Positions 10,548 to 20,564 of a stretch of 64,000 nt of DNA are shown piece by piece. Positions within the stretch are counted from its first letter, which is position 1. The number at the start of each line of letters is the position of its first letter. The notes under the pieces were generated by a model. That model saw only the letters and a program-made list of their open reading frames with translations. It ran no database searches and was not told where the DNA came from. The stretch is taken from positions 15,725,617 through 15,789,616 of the forward strand of contig NC_091301.1 in assembly GCF_038502225.1 (NCBI RefSeq), read 5' to 3'. Both the position numbers and the translations under genes were made by a program. The stretch is from Cherax quadricarinatus. Taxonomy: Eukaryota; Arthropoda; Malacostraca; Decapoda; Parastacidae.

Positions 10548-12103
10548 AGGCATAATATGAACCATACCCCCGGCCGGGATTGAACCCGCGGTCATAGAGT
10601 CTCAAAACTCCAGCCCGTCGCGCTAGCCACTAGACCAGCTAGCCACAATAAGATTCATCCAACTAGGTATATTTCTACACCATAGGAAAGTTAGCACAGG
10701 CACCTCTGTGACCACAAATGCAAGTTTTTACAGACGAATCTCCAGCTAGCGTGGCCGTGACGAACTCTAGCTCAAGTCCCTTCACTGCCGTCAACATGAC
10801 TTAAGAAATCGTAATGACACGATTGCAAATAAACCATACCCCCGGCCGGGATTGAACCCGCGGTCATAGAGTCTCAAAACTCCAGCCCGTCGCGCTAGCC
10901 ACTAGACCAGCTAGCCACAATAAGATTCATCCAACTAGGTATATTTCTACACCATAGGAAAGTTAGCACAGGCACCTCTGTGACCACAAATGCAAGTTTT
11001 TACAGACGAATCTCCAGCTAGCGTGGCCGTGACGAACTCTAGCTCAAGTCCCTTCACTGGAGATTCGTCTGTAAAAACTTGCATTTGTGGTCACAGAGGT
11101 GCCTGTGCTAACTTTCCTATGGTGTAGAAATATACCTAGTTGGATGAATCTTATTGTGGCTAGCTGGTCTAGTGGCTAGCGCGACGGGCTGGAGTTTTGA
11201 GACTCTATGACCGCGGGTTCAATCCCGGCCGGGGGTATGGTTTATTTGCAATCGTGTCATTACGATTTCTTAAGTCATGTTGACGGCAGTGAAGGGACTT
11301 GAGCTAGAGTTCGTCACGGCCACGCTAGCTGGAGATTCGTCTGTAAAAACTTGCATTTGTGGTCACAGAGGTGCCTGTGCTAACTTTCCTATGGTGTAGA
11401 AATATACCTAGTTGGATGAATCTTATTGTGGCTAGCTGGTCTAGTGGCTAGCGCGACGGGCTGGAGTTTTGAGACTATGACCGCGGGTTCAATCCCGGCC
11501 GGGGGTATGGTTTATTTGCAATCGTGTCATTACGATTTCTTAAGTCATGTTGACGGCAGTGAAGGGACTTGAGCTAGAGTTCGTCACGGCCACGCTAGCT
11601 GGAGATTCGTCTGTAAAAACTTGCATTTGTGGTCACAGAGGTGCCTGTGCTAACTTTCCTATGGTGTAGAAATATACCTAGTTGGATGAATCTTATTGTG
11701 GCTAGCTGGTCTAGTGGCTAGCGCGACGGGCTGGAGTTTTGAGACTCTATGACCGCGGGTTCAATCCCGGCCGGGGGTATGGTTTATTTGCAATCGTGTC
11801 ATTACGATTTCTTAAGTCATGTTGACGGCAGTGAAGGGACTTGAGCTAGAGTTCGTCACGGCCACGCTAGCTGGAGATTCGTCTGTAAAAACTTGCATTT
11901 GTGGTCACAGAGGTGCCTGTGCTAACTTTCCTATGGTGTAGAAATATACCTAGTTGGATGAATCTTATTGTGGCTAGCTGGTCTAGTGGCTAGCGCGACG
12001 GGCTGGAGTTTTGAGACTCTATGACCGCGGGTTCAATCCCGGCCGGGGGTATGGTTTATTTGCAATCGTGTCATTACGATTTCTTAAGTCAGGCATAATA
12101 TGA
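10548..12103. repeat. Six-unit tRNA-like SINE multimer with 13-bp target duplication
   Basis: Two units of a 272-bp sequence in minus orientation (10561-10832, 10833-11058) meet head to head at about 11058. Four units follow in plus orientation, with starts at 11059, 11331, 11601 and 11873, ending at 12090. Unit spacing is 272, 270 (a 2-bp TC loss) and 272. The whole block lies between perfect copies of AGGCATAATATGA (10548-10560 and 12091-12103). Each unit holds an A-box-like TAGCTGGTCTAGTGGCTAGC and a B-box-like GGTTCAATCCC spaced as in a tRNA gene. Units are almost identical to each other, implying recent amplification. Confidence 0.88.
11145..11245 (+). ncRNA. tRNA-like Pol III promoter module of the 272-bp unit (first plus-strand copy)
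   Basis: The order is A-box-like TAGCTGGTCTAGTGG, an anticodon-arm-like hairpin GGAGT..ACTCT with a 6-nt loop, then the B box GGTTCAATCCCGGCC. The acceptor ends do not pair (GGCTAGC versus GGGGGTATGG) and the loop is one base short, so this is a tRNA-derived promoter and not a functional tRNA gene. Equivalent modules occur in all six units. Confidence 0.65.
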
Positions 12104-12482
12104 GTGATGATGGCGATGGAAGGGGCGCCAGCATCTGCCATTTACTCTTCCACTCTGGCTATAGTATCTTCTCATCTTTTATTGTAAGAGAAAACACTGA
12201 AACAATGCATTTCTAAATAAGAAATATTGGATAAAAACATAATAAATTGTAATGCACTACAAAATGTAGAGAAATAAACTGTTTATATAAAGTGTATAGT
12301 GTACTTACACGCTTGGAGCAGAAATGGCGGCAGAGGTTGAGGGTGGGGGAGGTAGAGGGTGGAAAATTGGCAGTGCGGCGTATGAAGTCAGTGGCCCTAT
12401 AAACCTCCAACATTGAAGGAGTTAGTTTTGTTTCATCCTTTTTCTAACTTGCTACACTCTTAATGCTACACTATCACTGAAC

Positions 12483-13901
12483 TTAACCCTTTCAGGGTCG
12501 GCAGGCCCTCTCCTAATCTTGTTCTCAGGGTCGGATTTTTTTTTTTGTGGGTGGGTGGGTGGGGGGGGGGGTTCTTATGAAATGATAGAGAATCTTTTCC
12601 CAATCATAATGACACCAAAAGTATGAAATTTGATGGAAAACTTACAGAATTATGATCTCGCAAAGTTAACGGTCTCGATGATGTTTATGCATCGGCGATT
12701 TTGCCCACTTTGAGCCCTATTTTCAGCCAATTCCAAAGTACCAGTCAATGAAAATCATAACCATTTTGCTAGAACTCCATTTTTTCTATTGAATGAGTAC
12801 AAGAAACCACCCATTTACTGATTTCAACTATCCAATGAAGTGGTCAGAAATTGACAATTTTGCCAATTTCACACAAATTTCAAAAGATGCCAATTTCCAC
12901 ATAGGGTCCACAATAAACAAAACAGACATTCCTGGCACTAAAATAACATTATTTCTGTTCATTAGTCATGTCCCCAGGCCTCTCTTACATTTCTTTTGCT
13001 TTCCACTTTGAATTTTTCTCACGAAAAAATAGATTTACTGTTATGCAGACTACTGCATTAGTGTAGAAATGGTATAAATAATATCAGCACACTTGTGAAA
13101 GAATATTATATTCACCAGTTGACGTGTATTGGATGCGTGCCATGATTTGTTTACTTTTGAACATTTGGCAAAAATCGAACATTTCTGCTACTTTGCGCTC
13201 AATTTCAAGGTACTTTTCATTGTGAAACCAATCAAAATCATCTCAATTTCTGTAACATGCCTTCCAGGAAAACTAGAATACAACCATAAATAGCATAAGA
13301 AAATACACTGCAAAGTCGCTGTTTTAAAGCAAAAACACGGTCGGAGTTTTTTTTTTTCTCATTATGCGTTGTAGGATTTTTTTTTATGTGTACACTGACC
13401 ACATAGACCCCTTCTTTCATATGTAGGCCTACCAGCTTTCTCTCGCTAGATTTGAAGGCGCTAGAATTTATGCGTACTTACACAAATAACCCGCACATAA
13501 AAGAGAAGCTTACGACGACGTTTCGGTCCGACTTGGACCATTTACAAAGTCACACTAACCAGAAGTGGAGCAGGACGGCTATATATAGGCAGGAAGAGGT
13601 GGTGGTAGTAGTAGAACAAGAATGGTATATAATACCGGTATTATATACCATTCTTGTACTACTACTACCACCACCACCACCACCTCTTCCTGCCTATATA
13701 TAGCCGTCCTGCTCCGCTTCTGGTTAGTGTGACTTTGTAAAATCGGACCGAAACGTTGTCGTAAGCTTCTCTTTTATGTGCGGGTTATTTGTGTATCGTT
13801 CCAGTCACGGTATTGTGCCTTTTTTTATTTATGCGTACTTGTACGGCACCAACCCTGGCATGCAAGCTGTACTAGTATGGCACCAATCCTGAAAGGGTTA
13901 A
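12483..13901. mobile_element. TTAA-type (piggyBac-like) MITE with a Penelope-derived palindrome inside
   Basis: The left end TTAACCCTTTCAGGGT starts at 12483. The right end ATCCTGAAAGGGTTAA finishes at 13901. TTAA lies at both edges. Without the 347-bp palindrome and one duplicate it would be about 1.06 kb, the size of the 55818-56899 copy. It sits in minus-strand pogo sequence at a site matching the intact TTAA at 52882-52885. Confidence 0.88.
13466..13840. repeat. 347-bp Penelope-derived inverted repeat with 14-bp target duplication
   Basis: The insert 13480-13826 is bounded by perfect ATTTATGCGTACTT copies (13466-13479, 13827-13840). Its arms are reverse complements around the centre ACCGGT (13634-13639). 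Arm text (GTGTGACTTTGTAAA, GGTCC..GGACCGAAACG, GCGGGTTATTTGTG) is the same as that beside the Penelope GIY-YIG fragment at 23489-24168. GGTCC-AAGTC-GGACC-GAAACG resembles stem II plus the GAAA box of a hammerhead ribozyme, but the CUGANGA box is replaced by TTTGTAAAT. Confidence 0.85.
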
Positions 13902-13904
13902 CTG

Positions 13905-14422
13905 ATAAAATTTGCTTTAATTCTAAGGAAATCATCCTCTTTTTCTTCTCAGCACTGTCCTTTGCACTTATTTTCTTAGGACCCATGGTTAGAAAATAGA
14001 AATTTGGTCAAATGACAAAAAAAAAAAAAAAAAAAAAAAAAAAAGAAAGTACACGAGAACTGTTCCCACGGCGATGTAAAAATGTGGACTCCTTACCAGA
14101 TGTTTTGTCATCAGCTGCGCCAGCTAGTGGCAGCATTCTGAATTATTACGTATTACCTATACATGTATATTATTATGTATTATTATTATTAATTTAGGGA
14201 ACTGAAGCTCACTCATTATAATAATAATAATAATAATAAATCAGAGCTTCAGAATGCCACCAACTCAGTGCACTGTTTACCTTGGTGTGGGAGTATTTCT
14301 CTCATGATTTGCTTACATTTTTTACAGTCATTTAGCCAAATTTCATTTTTCTAAGCATGGGTCCTAAGAAAGTAAGTGTAAAGGAGCGTGCTGAGGAGAA
14401 AAAGAGGATGATTTCCATGGAA
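13905..14422. pseudogene. Opposed N-terminal pogo-like transposase remnants
   Basis: 13905-14010 on the minus strand reads MGPKKISAKDSAEKKKRMI. 14357-14422 on the plus strand reads MGPKKVSVKERAEEKKRM. Outward from these, both sides share GCATTCTGAA..CACTG text, so the two halves form a diverged inverted repeat centred near 14190 on an A/T microsatellite. The plus half continues at 15455 (KHEIIDKQARCAG) after the TTAA MITE. The related frame at 52661 begins MGPKKVSAKDSTKK. Confidence 0.7.
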
Positions 14423-15454
14423 TTAACCCTTTGACTGTTTTGGTCGTATATATACGTCTTACGAGCCACCATTTTTGACATACTCAAATTCTAGTGGCTT
14501 CAAATCAAACAGGAGAAAGCTGGTAGGCCATATGTGAGAGAATGGGTCTGTGTGGTCAGTGTGCACTGTATAAAAAAATCGCAGCATGCAGTGCATGAGA
14601 AAAAAAACTCCGACCGTTTTTTTTAATTAAAATGCCGAATTTGTGGTCTATTTTCGTATAGTATTTATGATTGTATTCTCGTTTTCTTGGTCTCATTTGA
14701 TAGAATGGAAAACATATTATAGAAATAGAGGTGATTTTGATTGGTTTTACTATGAAAAGAACCTTGAAATGGAGCTCAAATTAGGGGAAATATTTGATTT
14801 TTGCCAATGTTCAAAAAGTAAACAAATGATCTCATTTTCCAATAAATGTCCAAGCAGCCATTCTAATATGCAGTCATGAATGGGTTGAAATTATTTATAC
14901 AATTACTACAATATTGCAGTAGTCTGCATAACAGTAAATCTTCTATTTTTTGTTTGAATAAAAATTCAAAATAGAAAGCAAGAGTAATATCAGAAGGGCC
15001 TGGAGACATGACTGATGAACAAAGAAAATGTTATTTTAGAGCCAGGAATGTCTGCATTGTTCATTCTGGACCCTATTTTGAAATTGTCATATTTTTTTAA
15101 TTTTTGTGAAATTGGCCAAATTGCAAATTTCTGACCACGTTATTGGGTAGTTGAAATCAGTAAATGGGCAGTTTGTTGTACTCAATTGATAGAAAAATGG
15201 AGTTTGATCGACTGGAACAATGGAATTAGCTGAAAATAGGGCTCAAAGTGGGCGAAATTGCCGATTAGTAAATATAGCCGAGGTTGCTAACTTCGCTAGA
15301 GCATAATTCCGTCAGTTTTCCATCAAATTTCGTTCCTTTGGTGTCATTACAATTGGGGAAAGATTATCTACCATTTCATAAAAAAAGGGGGGGGGGGATT
15401 TTGCGACACCAGGAGACACCTCAGGATTTGGGGTTGCGACAGTCAAGGGGTTAA
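14423..15454. mobile_element. TTAA-type (piggyBac-like) MITE, precisely bounded copy
   Basis: TTAACCCTTTGACTGT at 14423 and ACAGTCAAGGGGTTAA ending at 15454 form the inverted ends; TTAA is duplicated. It splits transposase remnant sequence ATGGAATTAA/AGCACGAAATCATAG. The related element has the uninterrupted site at 52721-52740 (GAATTAAAGCATGAAATCA). Length is 1032 bp and it has no coding capacity. Confidence 0.92.
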
Positions 15455-15604
15455 AGCACGAAATCATAGATAAACAAGCGAGGTGTGCAGGTTTTGGGTT
15501 GAGGGGGAAGCAGGCTCATAACTCAGAGCACAAAATCGACCGATTGACATCTCGTATCTCAAAAAGCTCGTACGTTGGGACACTCCTAAGTCAAGGTTCC
15601 ACTG

Positions 15605-15720
15605 TATTTCTTCCATTTTATCGACCGAGTACAAGAAACCTAATCAACTATTTCAACTACCCAATAAAGTGACAAGAAATTGGTAATTTAGCCAGTTTTA
15701 TACAAATTTCAAAATACACG
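15605..15720. mobile_element. TTAA-type MITE, right part of the split copy
   Basis: It resumes the consensus exactly where 6574 stops (CTAGTA / TTTCTTCCATT). It then runs through AACTATTTCAACTACCCAATA and decays after CAAATTTCAAAATACAC. The terminal inverted repeat on this side is lost. Confidence 0.75.
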
Positions 15721-15857
15721 AGGACCCGTATCCTCAGTTTACCATGGCCAGAAAATGACCCTTAATTTTGCTTAATGGCCTCAAAGTGCAAAAGTAGAGG
15801 GGATTTAATTTCTTCAAAGCCATCAGTGAAAAAGTGATAATTGTCCATTTTTCTTTT

Positions 15858-16406
15858 CAACAAGTCGGCCGTCTCCCACCGAGGCAGGGTGACCCAAAAA
15901 GAAAATACGTACTTTCAGCATTATTCAACACTTTCACCTCATTCATACATAATCACTGTCTTTGCAGAGGTTGCCCAGATACAACAGTTTAGAAGCATAT
16001 ATAAAGATATATAACATATCCCTCCAAACTGCCAATGTCCCAAACCCCTCCTTTAAAGTGTAGGCATTGTACTTCCCATTTACCCCTCTTCAGCCCTCTG
16101 ACTAATACTTTTATTAACTCCATACCTCCTAATTTCCACACACTGAATTCTATGCATAATATTTATACCACACACTGCCCTTAGACAGGACATCTCCACT
16201 GCCTTCAACCGCCTCCTCACTGGAGCATTTACAACCCAAGCTTCACACCCATATAAGAGTGTTCGTACCACTATACATACTTCCATACATTCCCTCCTTT
16301 GCCTCCATAGATAACGTTTTTTGTCTCCACATATACCTCCTTCATCAATTCTATGGTTAACCTCATCCTTCACAAACCCATCCACTGGCACGTCAACTCC
16401 CAAATA
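15858..16406 (-). mobile_element. LINE subfamily A, 3' part (split by Tigger copy 1)
   Basis: The minus-strand 3' UTR (GGTCACCCTGCCTCGGTGGG, then to TTTAAAGGAGGGG) joins directly to QRAEEG coding text at 16081, so part of the C-terminus is deleted. Coding continues to the Tigger insertion at 16407 and resumes at 18738. Confidence 0.8.
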
Positions 16407-18737
16407 CAGTGGTCCCTCAATAATCGTCCAGCCTGATAGTCGTCCATTTCGGAAATCGTCGCGTTATTTCGTCTAAACATTGGCTTGCAAACGGTCCTTT
16501 AACTCGCTAATCGTCTTTCGTCCTGGACGCATACTCACGGCTCTGAGCCGCCTCGGCCTCCCTTCCCAGCCAGTGTGCCATTGTTTACCAGTGAGCGACG
16601 GTCCCTTCACGTGTTCGTACGAAATATTTCATAATATTCCATTCATTTTAGTGCTTGCAAGTGCTAAATAAGCTACCATTGCTCCAAAGAAAGCTCCTAG
16701 TGCCAAGCCTTTGGTAAAGAAGGTGAGAAATACGACTGAATTTAAGAAAAACATCATTGAACAATATGAAAGTGGCGTACGCGTGGGCGAACTGGCCAGG
16801 ATGTATAACAAATCCCATACAACCATATCTTCCATCATAGCCAAGAAAAAGGAAATCAAGGAAGCTGTTGTTGCAAAGGGGGTAAATATGCTGACAAAAA
16901 TGAGATCACCAGTACTTGAAGATGTTGAGAAGTTATTATTGGTGTGGATAAACGAGAAACAATTAGCAGGAGATAGTCTTATGATGTCGATCATTTGTGA
17001 AAAGGCTAGGCAGTTGCATGATGATTTGGTAAAGAAATTGCCTGCAACTAGTGGTGATTGAGTGAATTTAAGGCCAGCAAAGGGTGGTTTGAGAGATTTA
17101 AGAAGTGTACTGGCATACACAGTGTGATAAGGCATGGTGAGGCTACCAGTTCGGACCAAAAAGCGGCTGAAAAATATATGCAGGAATTCAAGGAGTACAC
17201 AGAGGCTGAAGGACTGAAACCTGAACAAGTGTTCAATTGTGACAAAACAGGCCTCTTTTGGAAGAAAATGCCAAAGAGGACCTACATTACTCAAGAAAAA
17301 AAAGGCACTGCCAGGACACAAGCCTATGAAAGACAGGCTGATGCTTATGTTCTGTGCTAATGCTAGTGGGGATTTCAAAGTGAAGCCGTTACTAGTGTAC
17401 CATTCTGAAAATCCCAGTGTGTTCAAGAAAAACAATGTGTGTGTTTTGGAGAACTAATAATAAGGCATGGGTCACGAGGGAAATTTTCGTCAAGTGGTTC
17501 AATGAAGTGTTTGGCCCTAGTGTGAAGAATTACCTCCTGAAAAAGAAATTGGATCTCAAGTGCCTCCTAGTAATGGAGAATGCACCTGCTCATTCTCCAA
17601 ACTTGGATGACCTAATTCTGAAGGAGTTTGGGTTCATCACAGTAAATTTCTTGGCCCCGAATACCACTCCTCTCCTCCAGCCCATGGACCAGCAGGTCAT
17701 TTCAAACTTTAAAAAACTCAACACCAAAGCAATGTTTCAAAGGTGCTTTAATGTGACCTCAGACACTCACTTGACCCTAAGAGATTTTTGGAAAGAACAC
17801 TTCAGTATTCTCCATTGCATAAGCCTTATAGGTAAGGCTTGGGAGGGAGTGACTACCAGGACTTTGAACCCTGCTTGGAGAAACTTGTGGCCAGATTGTG
17901 TCTACATGAGGGATTTTGAAGAGTTTGAGGAGGCCCCTGATGAGCCTATGTCAGTTGTGAACTCTATTGTGGTGCTGGAGAGTTCCATGGGGATTGGATG
18001 TGAGTTTGGAGGATGTGGAAGAGTTGGTGGAGGACCACAACGAAGAGCTAACCACTGAGGAGCTGCAAGAGCTTCAGCAGGAACAGCAACAGATCGCAGC
18101 TCAGAATCTTGCTGCAGAGGAGGAAGAGATGGAAGAAGGTGCCTTCTTCAGAAATTAAGGAGATTTTTGAAATGTGGGGTAGGATGGAAAGATTTATGGA
18201 GAAACATCACCCTGAGAAGGATGTTGCAAGCCATATCGGCAACTTGTACAGTGACAGAGTCTTGGCCCATTTTAGGGAAGTTTTAAAGAGATGCCAGAAA
18301 CAGAGCTTTCTGGACAGTTTTTTTGTGAGACAAGACTCCAGTGACTCTCAAGCTGGTCCTAGTGGCATTAAGAAACAGAGAAGAGAAGTAACCCCAGAAA
18401 AGCACTTGGTACCCGAGATGTTGACGGAAAGGGATTCCCCTTCCAAAAAGTAATTCAATCTCTCTCCTCCTCCAGTCTCCCATACACTAAGAAGAATCAC
18501 CAATAAAGGTAAGTGTTATGCTGTTAATGTTTCATTCATCATGTCACATTGTATTGTTTATGTACTACATCTATATTTCATGTAAAAAAAATTTTTGTTT
18601 TAATACTTCTGGGTGTCAGGAACGGATTAATTGTATTTACATTATTTCTTATGGGGAAAATTGATTCGAAAATCGTCTATTTCAATAATAGTCCCACTTC
18701 CAGGAACGGATTAAGGACGATAACTGAGGGACCACTG
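16407..18737 (+). mobile_element. Tigger/pogo transposon, copy 1
   Basis: Inverted ends are CAGTGGTCCCTCAATAATCG and CGATAACTGAGGGACCACTG. TA is duplicated at 16405-16406 and 18738-18739. It was inserted into a minus-strand LINE, whose sequence is continuous if the element is removed (CCAAATA / TCTGAAAACATT). It contains a transposase pseudogene. Confidence 0.92.
16678..18452 (+). pseudogene. Tigger (pogo/CENP-B-type) transposase pseudogene, copy 1
   Basis: The start codon is ATT instead of ATG (APKKAPSAKP follows). Domains in order: psq-type helix-turn-helix (FKKNIIEQYESGVRVGELAR), CENP-B-type DNA-binding domain (VWINEKQLAGDSLM.., SKGWFERFK) and DDE catalytic core. The first Asp is in FNCDKTGLFWKKMPKR. 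The second position reads VMENAPAH, where sister copies have LMDNTPAH, so Asp has become Glu. The third is in LLQPMDQQVISNFKK. Frame breaks lie at 17059-17061, near 17300, near 17445 and near 18005. It ends GDSPSKK, TAA. Confidence 0.9.
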
Positions 18738-19505
18738 TATCTGAAAACATTCACTTCCATACTCCTTCTCTCCAATGTGATATCCAATTGTTCTTTATCT
18801 AAATCATTTGATACCCTCATCACTTTACTCTTATCTATGTTCACTTTCAATTTTCTACCTTTACACACCCTCCCAAACTCGTCCACTAACCTTTGCAACT
18901 TCTCTAGAATCTCCCATAAGCACAGTATCATCAGCAAAATCTAACTCTGTTAACTCCCATTTTGTACTTGATTCCCCATAATTTAATCCCACCCCTCTCC
19001 CCAATACCCTAGCATTTACCTCCTTCACAACCCCATCTATAAATATATTAAACAACCATGGTGACATTACACATCCTTGTCTAAGACCTACTTTTACTGG
19101 GAAGTATTCTCCCTCTCTCCTACACACCCTAACCTGAGCCTCACTATCCTCATAAAAACCTCTTTACAGCATTTAGTAACTTACTACCTTTTCCATACAC
19201 TTCCAACATCTGCCACATTGCTCCCCTATCCACTATCATATGCCTTTTCTAAATCCATAAATGCAATGAAAACTTCCCTACCTTTATCTAAATACTGTTC
19301 ACATATATGCTTCAATGTAAACACTTGATCTACACATCCCCTACCCACTCTAAAGCTTCCTTGCTCATCTGCAACCCTACTCTGTCTTACCTTTAATTCT
19401 CTCAATAATAACCCTACTGTACCCTTTTCCTGGTATACTTAATAAACTTATTCCTCAATAATTTTTACACTCTCTTTTGGCCCCCTTCCCTTTATATAAA
19501 GTAAC
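18738..19505 (-). mobile_element. LINE subfamily A, RT part (right of Tigger copy 1)
   Basis: It continues the split LINE through the RT core on the minus strand: FRYLG, DFADDTVLMGD, VGLRQGCVMSPWLFNIFID, then toward QGSFRVGRGCVDQVFTL and PLYKG near 19500. The element is 5'-truncated there. Confidence 0.82.
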
Positions 19506-19649
19506 CATTCTCCACTTATTGTGTGTTATTTATCAATTAAACTTATAAGATATGTATTCGACTTATATACAGGGTTCGGTACAATTTGTAGTTTTGGGAT
19601 CTGCGTCAGGTTCTTGAAACGTACCCCCCACAGATATGGGCATTCTACT

Positions 19650-20282
19650 GTATTCCAATTTTAAAATAGGGTCCAGGACAAACAAGGCAGGCATTCCTGA
19701 CATTAAAATAACATTTTCTCTGTTCATTAGTTATGTTCCCAGGCTTTACGTGTGAATTTCGTTTTGATTTTTTTATTCATACAAAGAATTTTTATTTACA
19801 CAAAAAAATAGATTTACTGTTACGCAATACTGTAATAATTGTAGAAATAATATCAGTATTTTAGACCCACCAGTTAGATGTATACTGGAAGAGTGACATG
19901 ATTTGTTTACCCTTGAGTATCAGCACAAATTTAACATTTCTGTTACTTTGAGCTCAATTTCAAGCTATTTTCAGTCCTAAAACCAATCAAAATCATTGCT
20001 ACTTCTGTAAATGTATCTTCCATTCCATCAAATGAGACCAAGAAACTATGAATACAACCATAAAAATCATATGAAAATACAACACAAATTTGCTGTTTTA
20101 AACCAAAAATGCTGTTTTAGTTTTCCTCATTATGCACTGCATGCTGCACATTTATTGCACAGACCCATTCTCTCATATCTAGGCCCAAATTTGCCACTCA
20201 CAATTTATCTGAGTGAGCTGAGCTCATGATGTAGCACTACGGCACCCACAATGACCTCAAATCATGGACAATGAAAGGGTTA
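19650..20282. mobile_element. TTAA-type MITE, left-truncated copy
   Basis: It begins inside the consensus (CCAATTTTAAAATAGGGTCC) and ends AATGAAAGGGTTAA with TTAA at 20279-20282. It shares the CATTCCTGACATTAAAATAACA and CCAATCAAAATCATT blocks. It lies 71 bp from FAM98 exon 7, downstream of that exon's donor site. Confidence 0.75.
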
Positions 20283-20345
20283 AGATTTATCTGTCAAGTT
20301 TATGGAAGATTTACATGACCATTGAAAAAATAATTTACTGATTCA

Positions 20346-20492
<147 letters not shown>

Positions 20493-20564
20493 TTACATTT
20501 TACTGAATACTGTAACTGCACACAGAAAGGAAATGTAAAACTAGAAATACATCTAGAGATAATA

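Larger units (their letters stand above)
6575..15604 (-). mobile_element. Composite pogo-like transposon inflated to about 9 kb by nested insertions
   Basis: The left terminus CGGTGGAACCTTGACTTA and right terminus TAAGTCAAGGTTCCACTG are inverted repeats, each flanked by TA. The left 130 bp, 12104-12482 and parts of 10508-10547 match, on the minus strand, consecutive pieces of the related element 52402-54145. The body was invaded by a LINE, a TA MITE, a tRNA-like SINE array and TTAA MITEs. Two opposed N-terminal transposase remnants (MGPKK on minus near 13980, on plus at 14357) show that an inverted duplication or second copy is also involved. It is a pseudogene throughout. Confidence 0.7.

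Noticed and set aside
10848..12040. Six possible tRNA genes
   Set aside because: A- and B-box-like sequences exist, but the acceptor stem does not pair and the anticodon loop is one base short. They belong to a SINE-type repeat.
10561..12090. Hammerhead ribozyme in the tRNA-like multimer
   Set aside because: A GAAATCGT..ACGATT hairpin near 10805-10825 resembles a GAAA box plus stem III. No CUGANGA box with stem II sits at the right distance and the flanks do not form stem I.
10560..12090. CRISPR-like array
   Set aside because: Units are 272 bp, contiguous without variable spacers, include an inversion, and the context is a eukaryotic intron.
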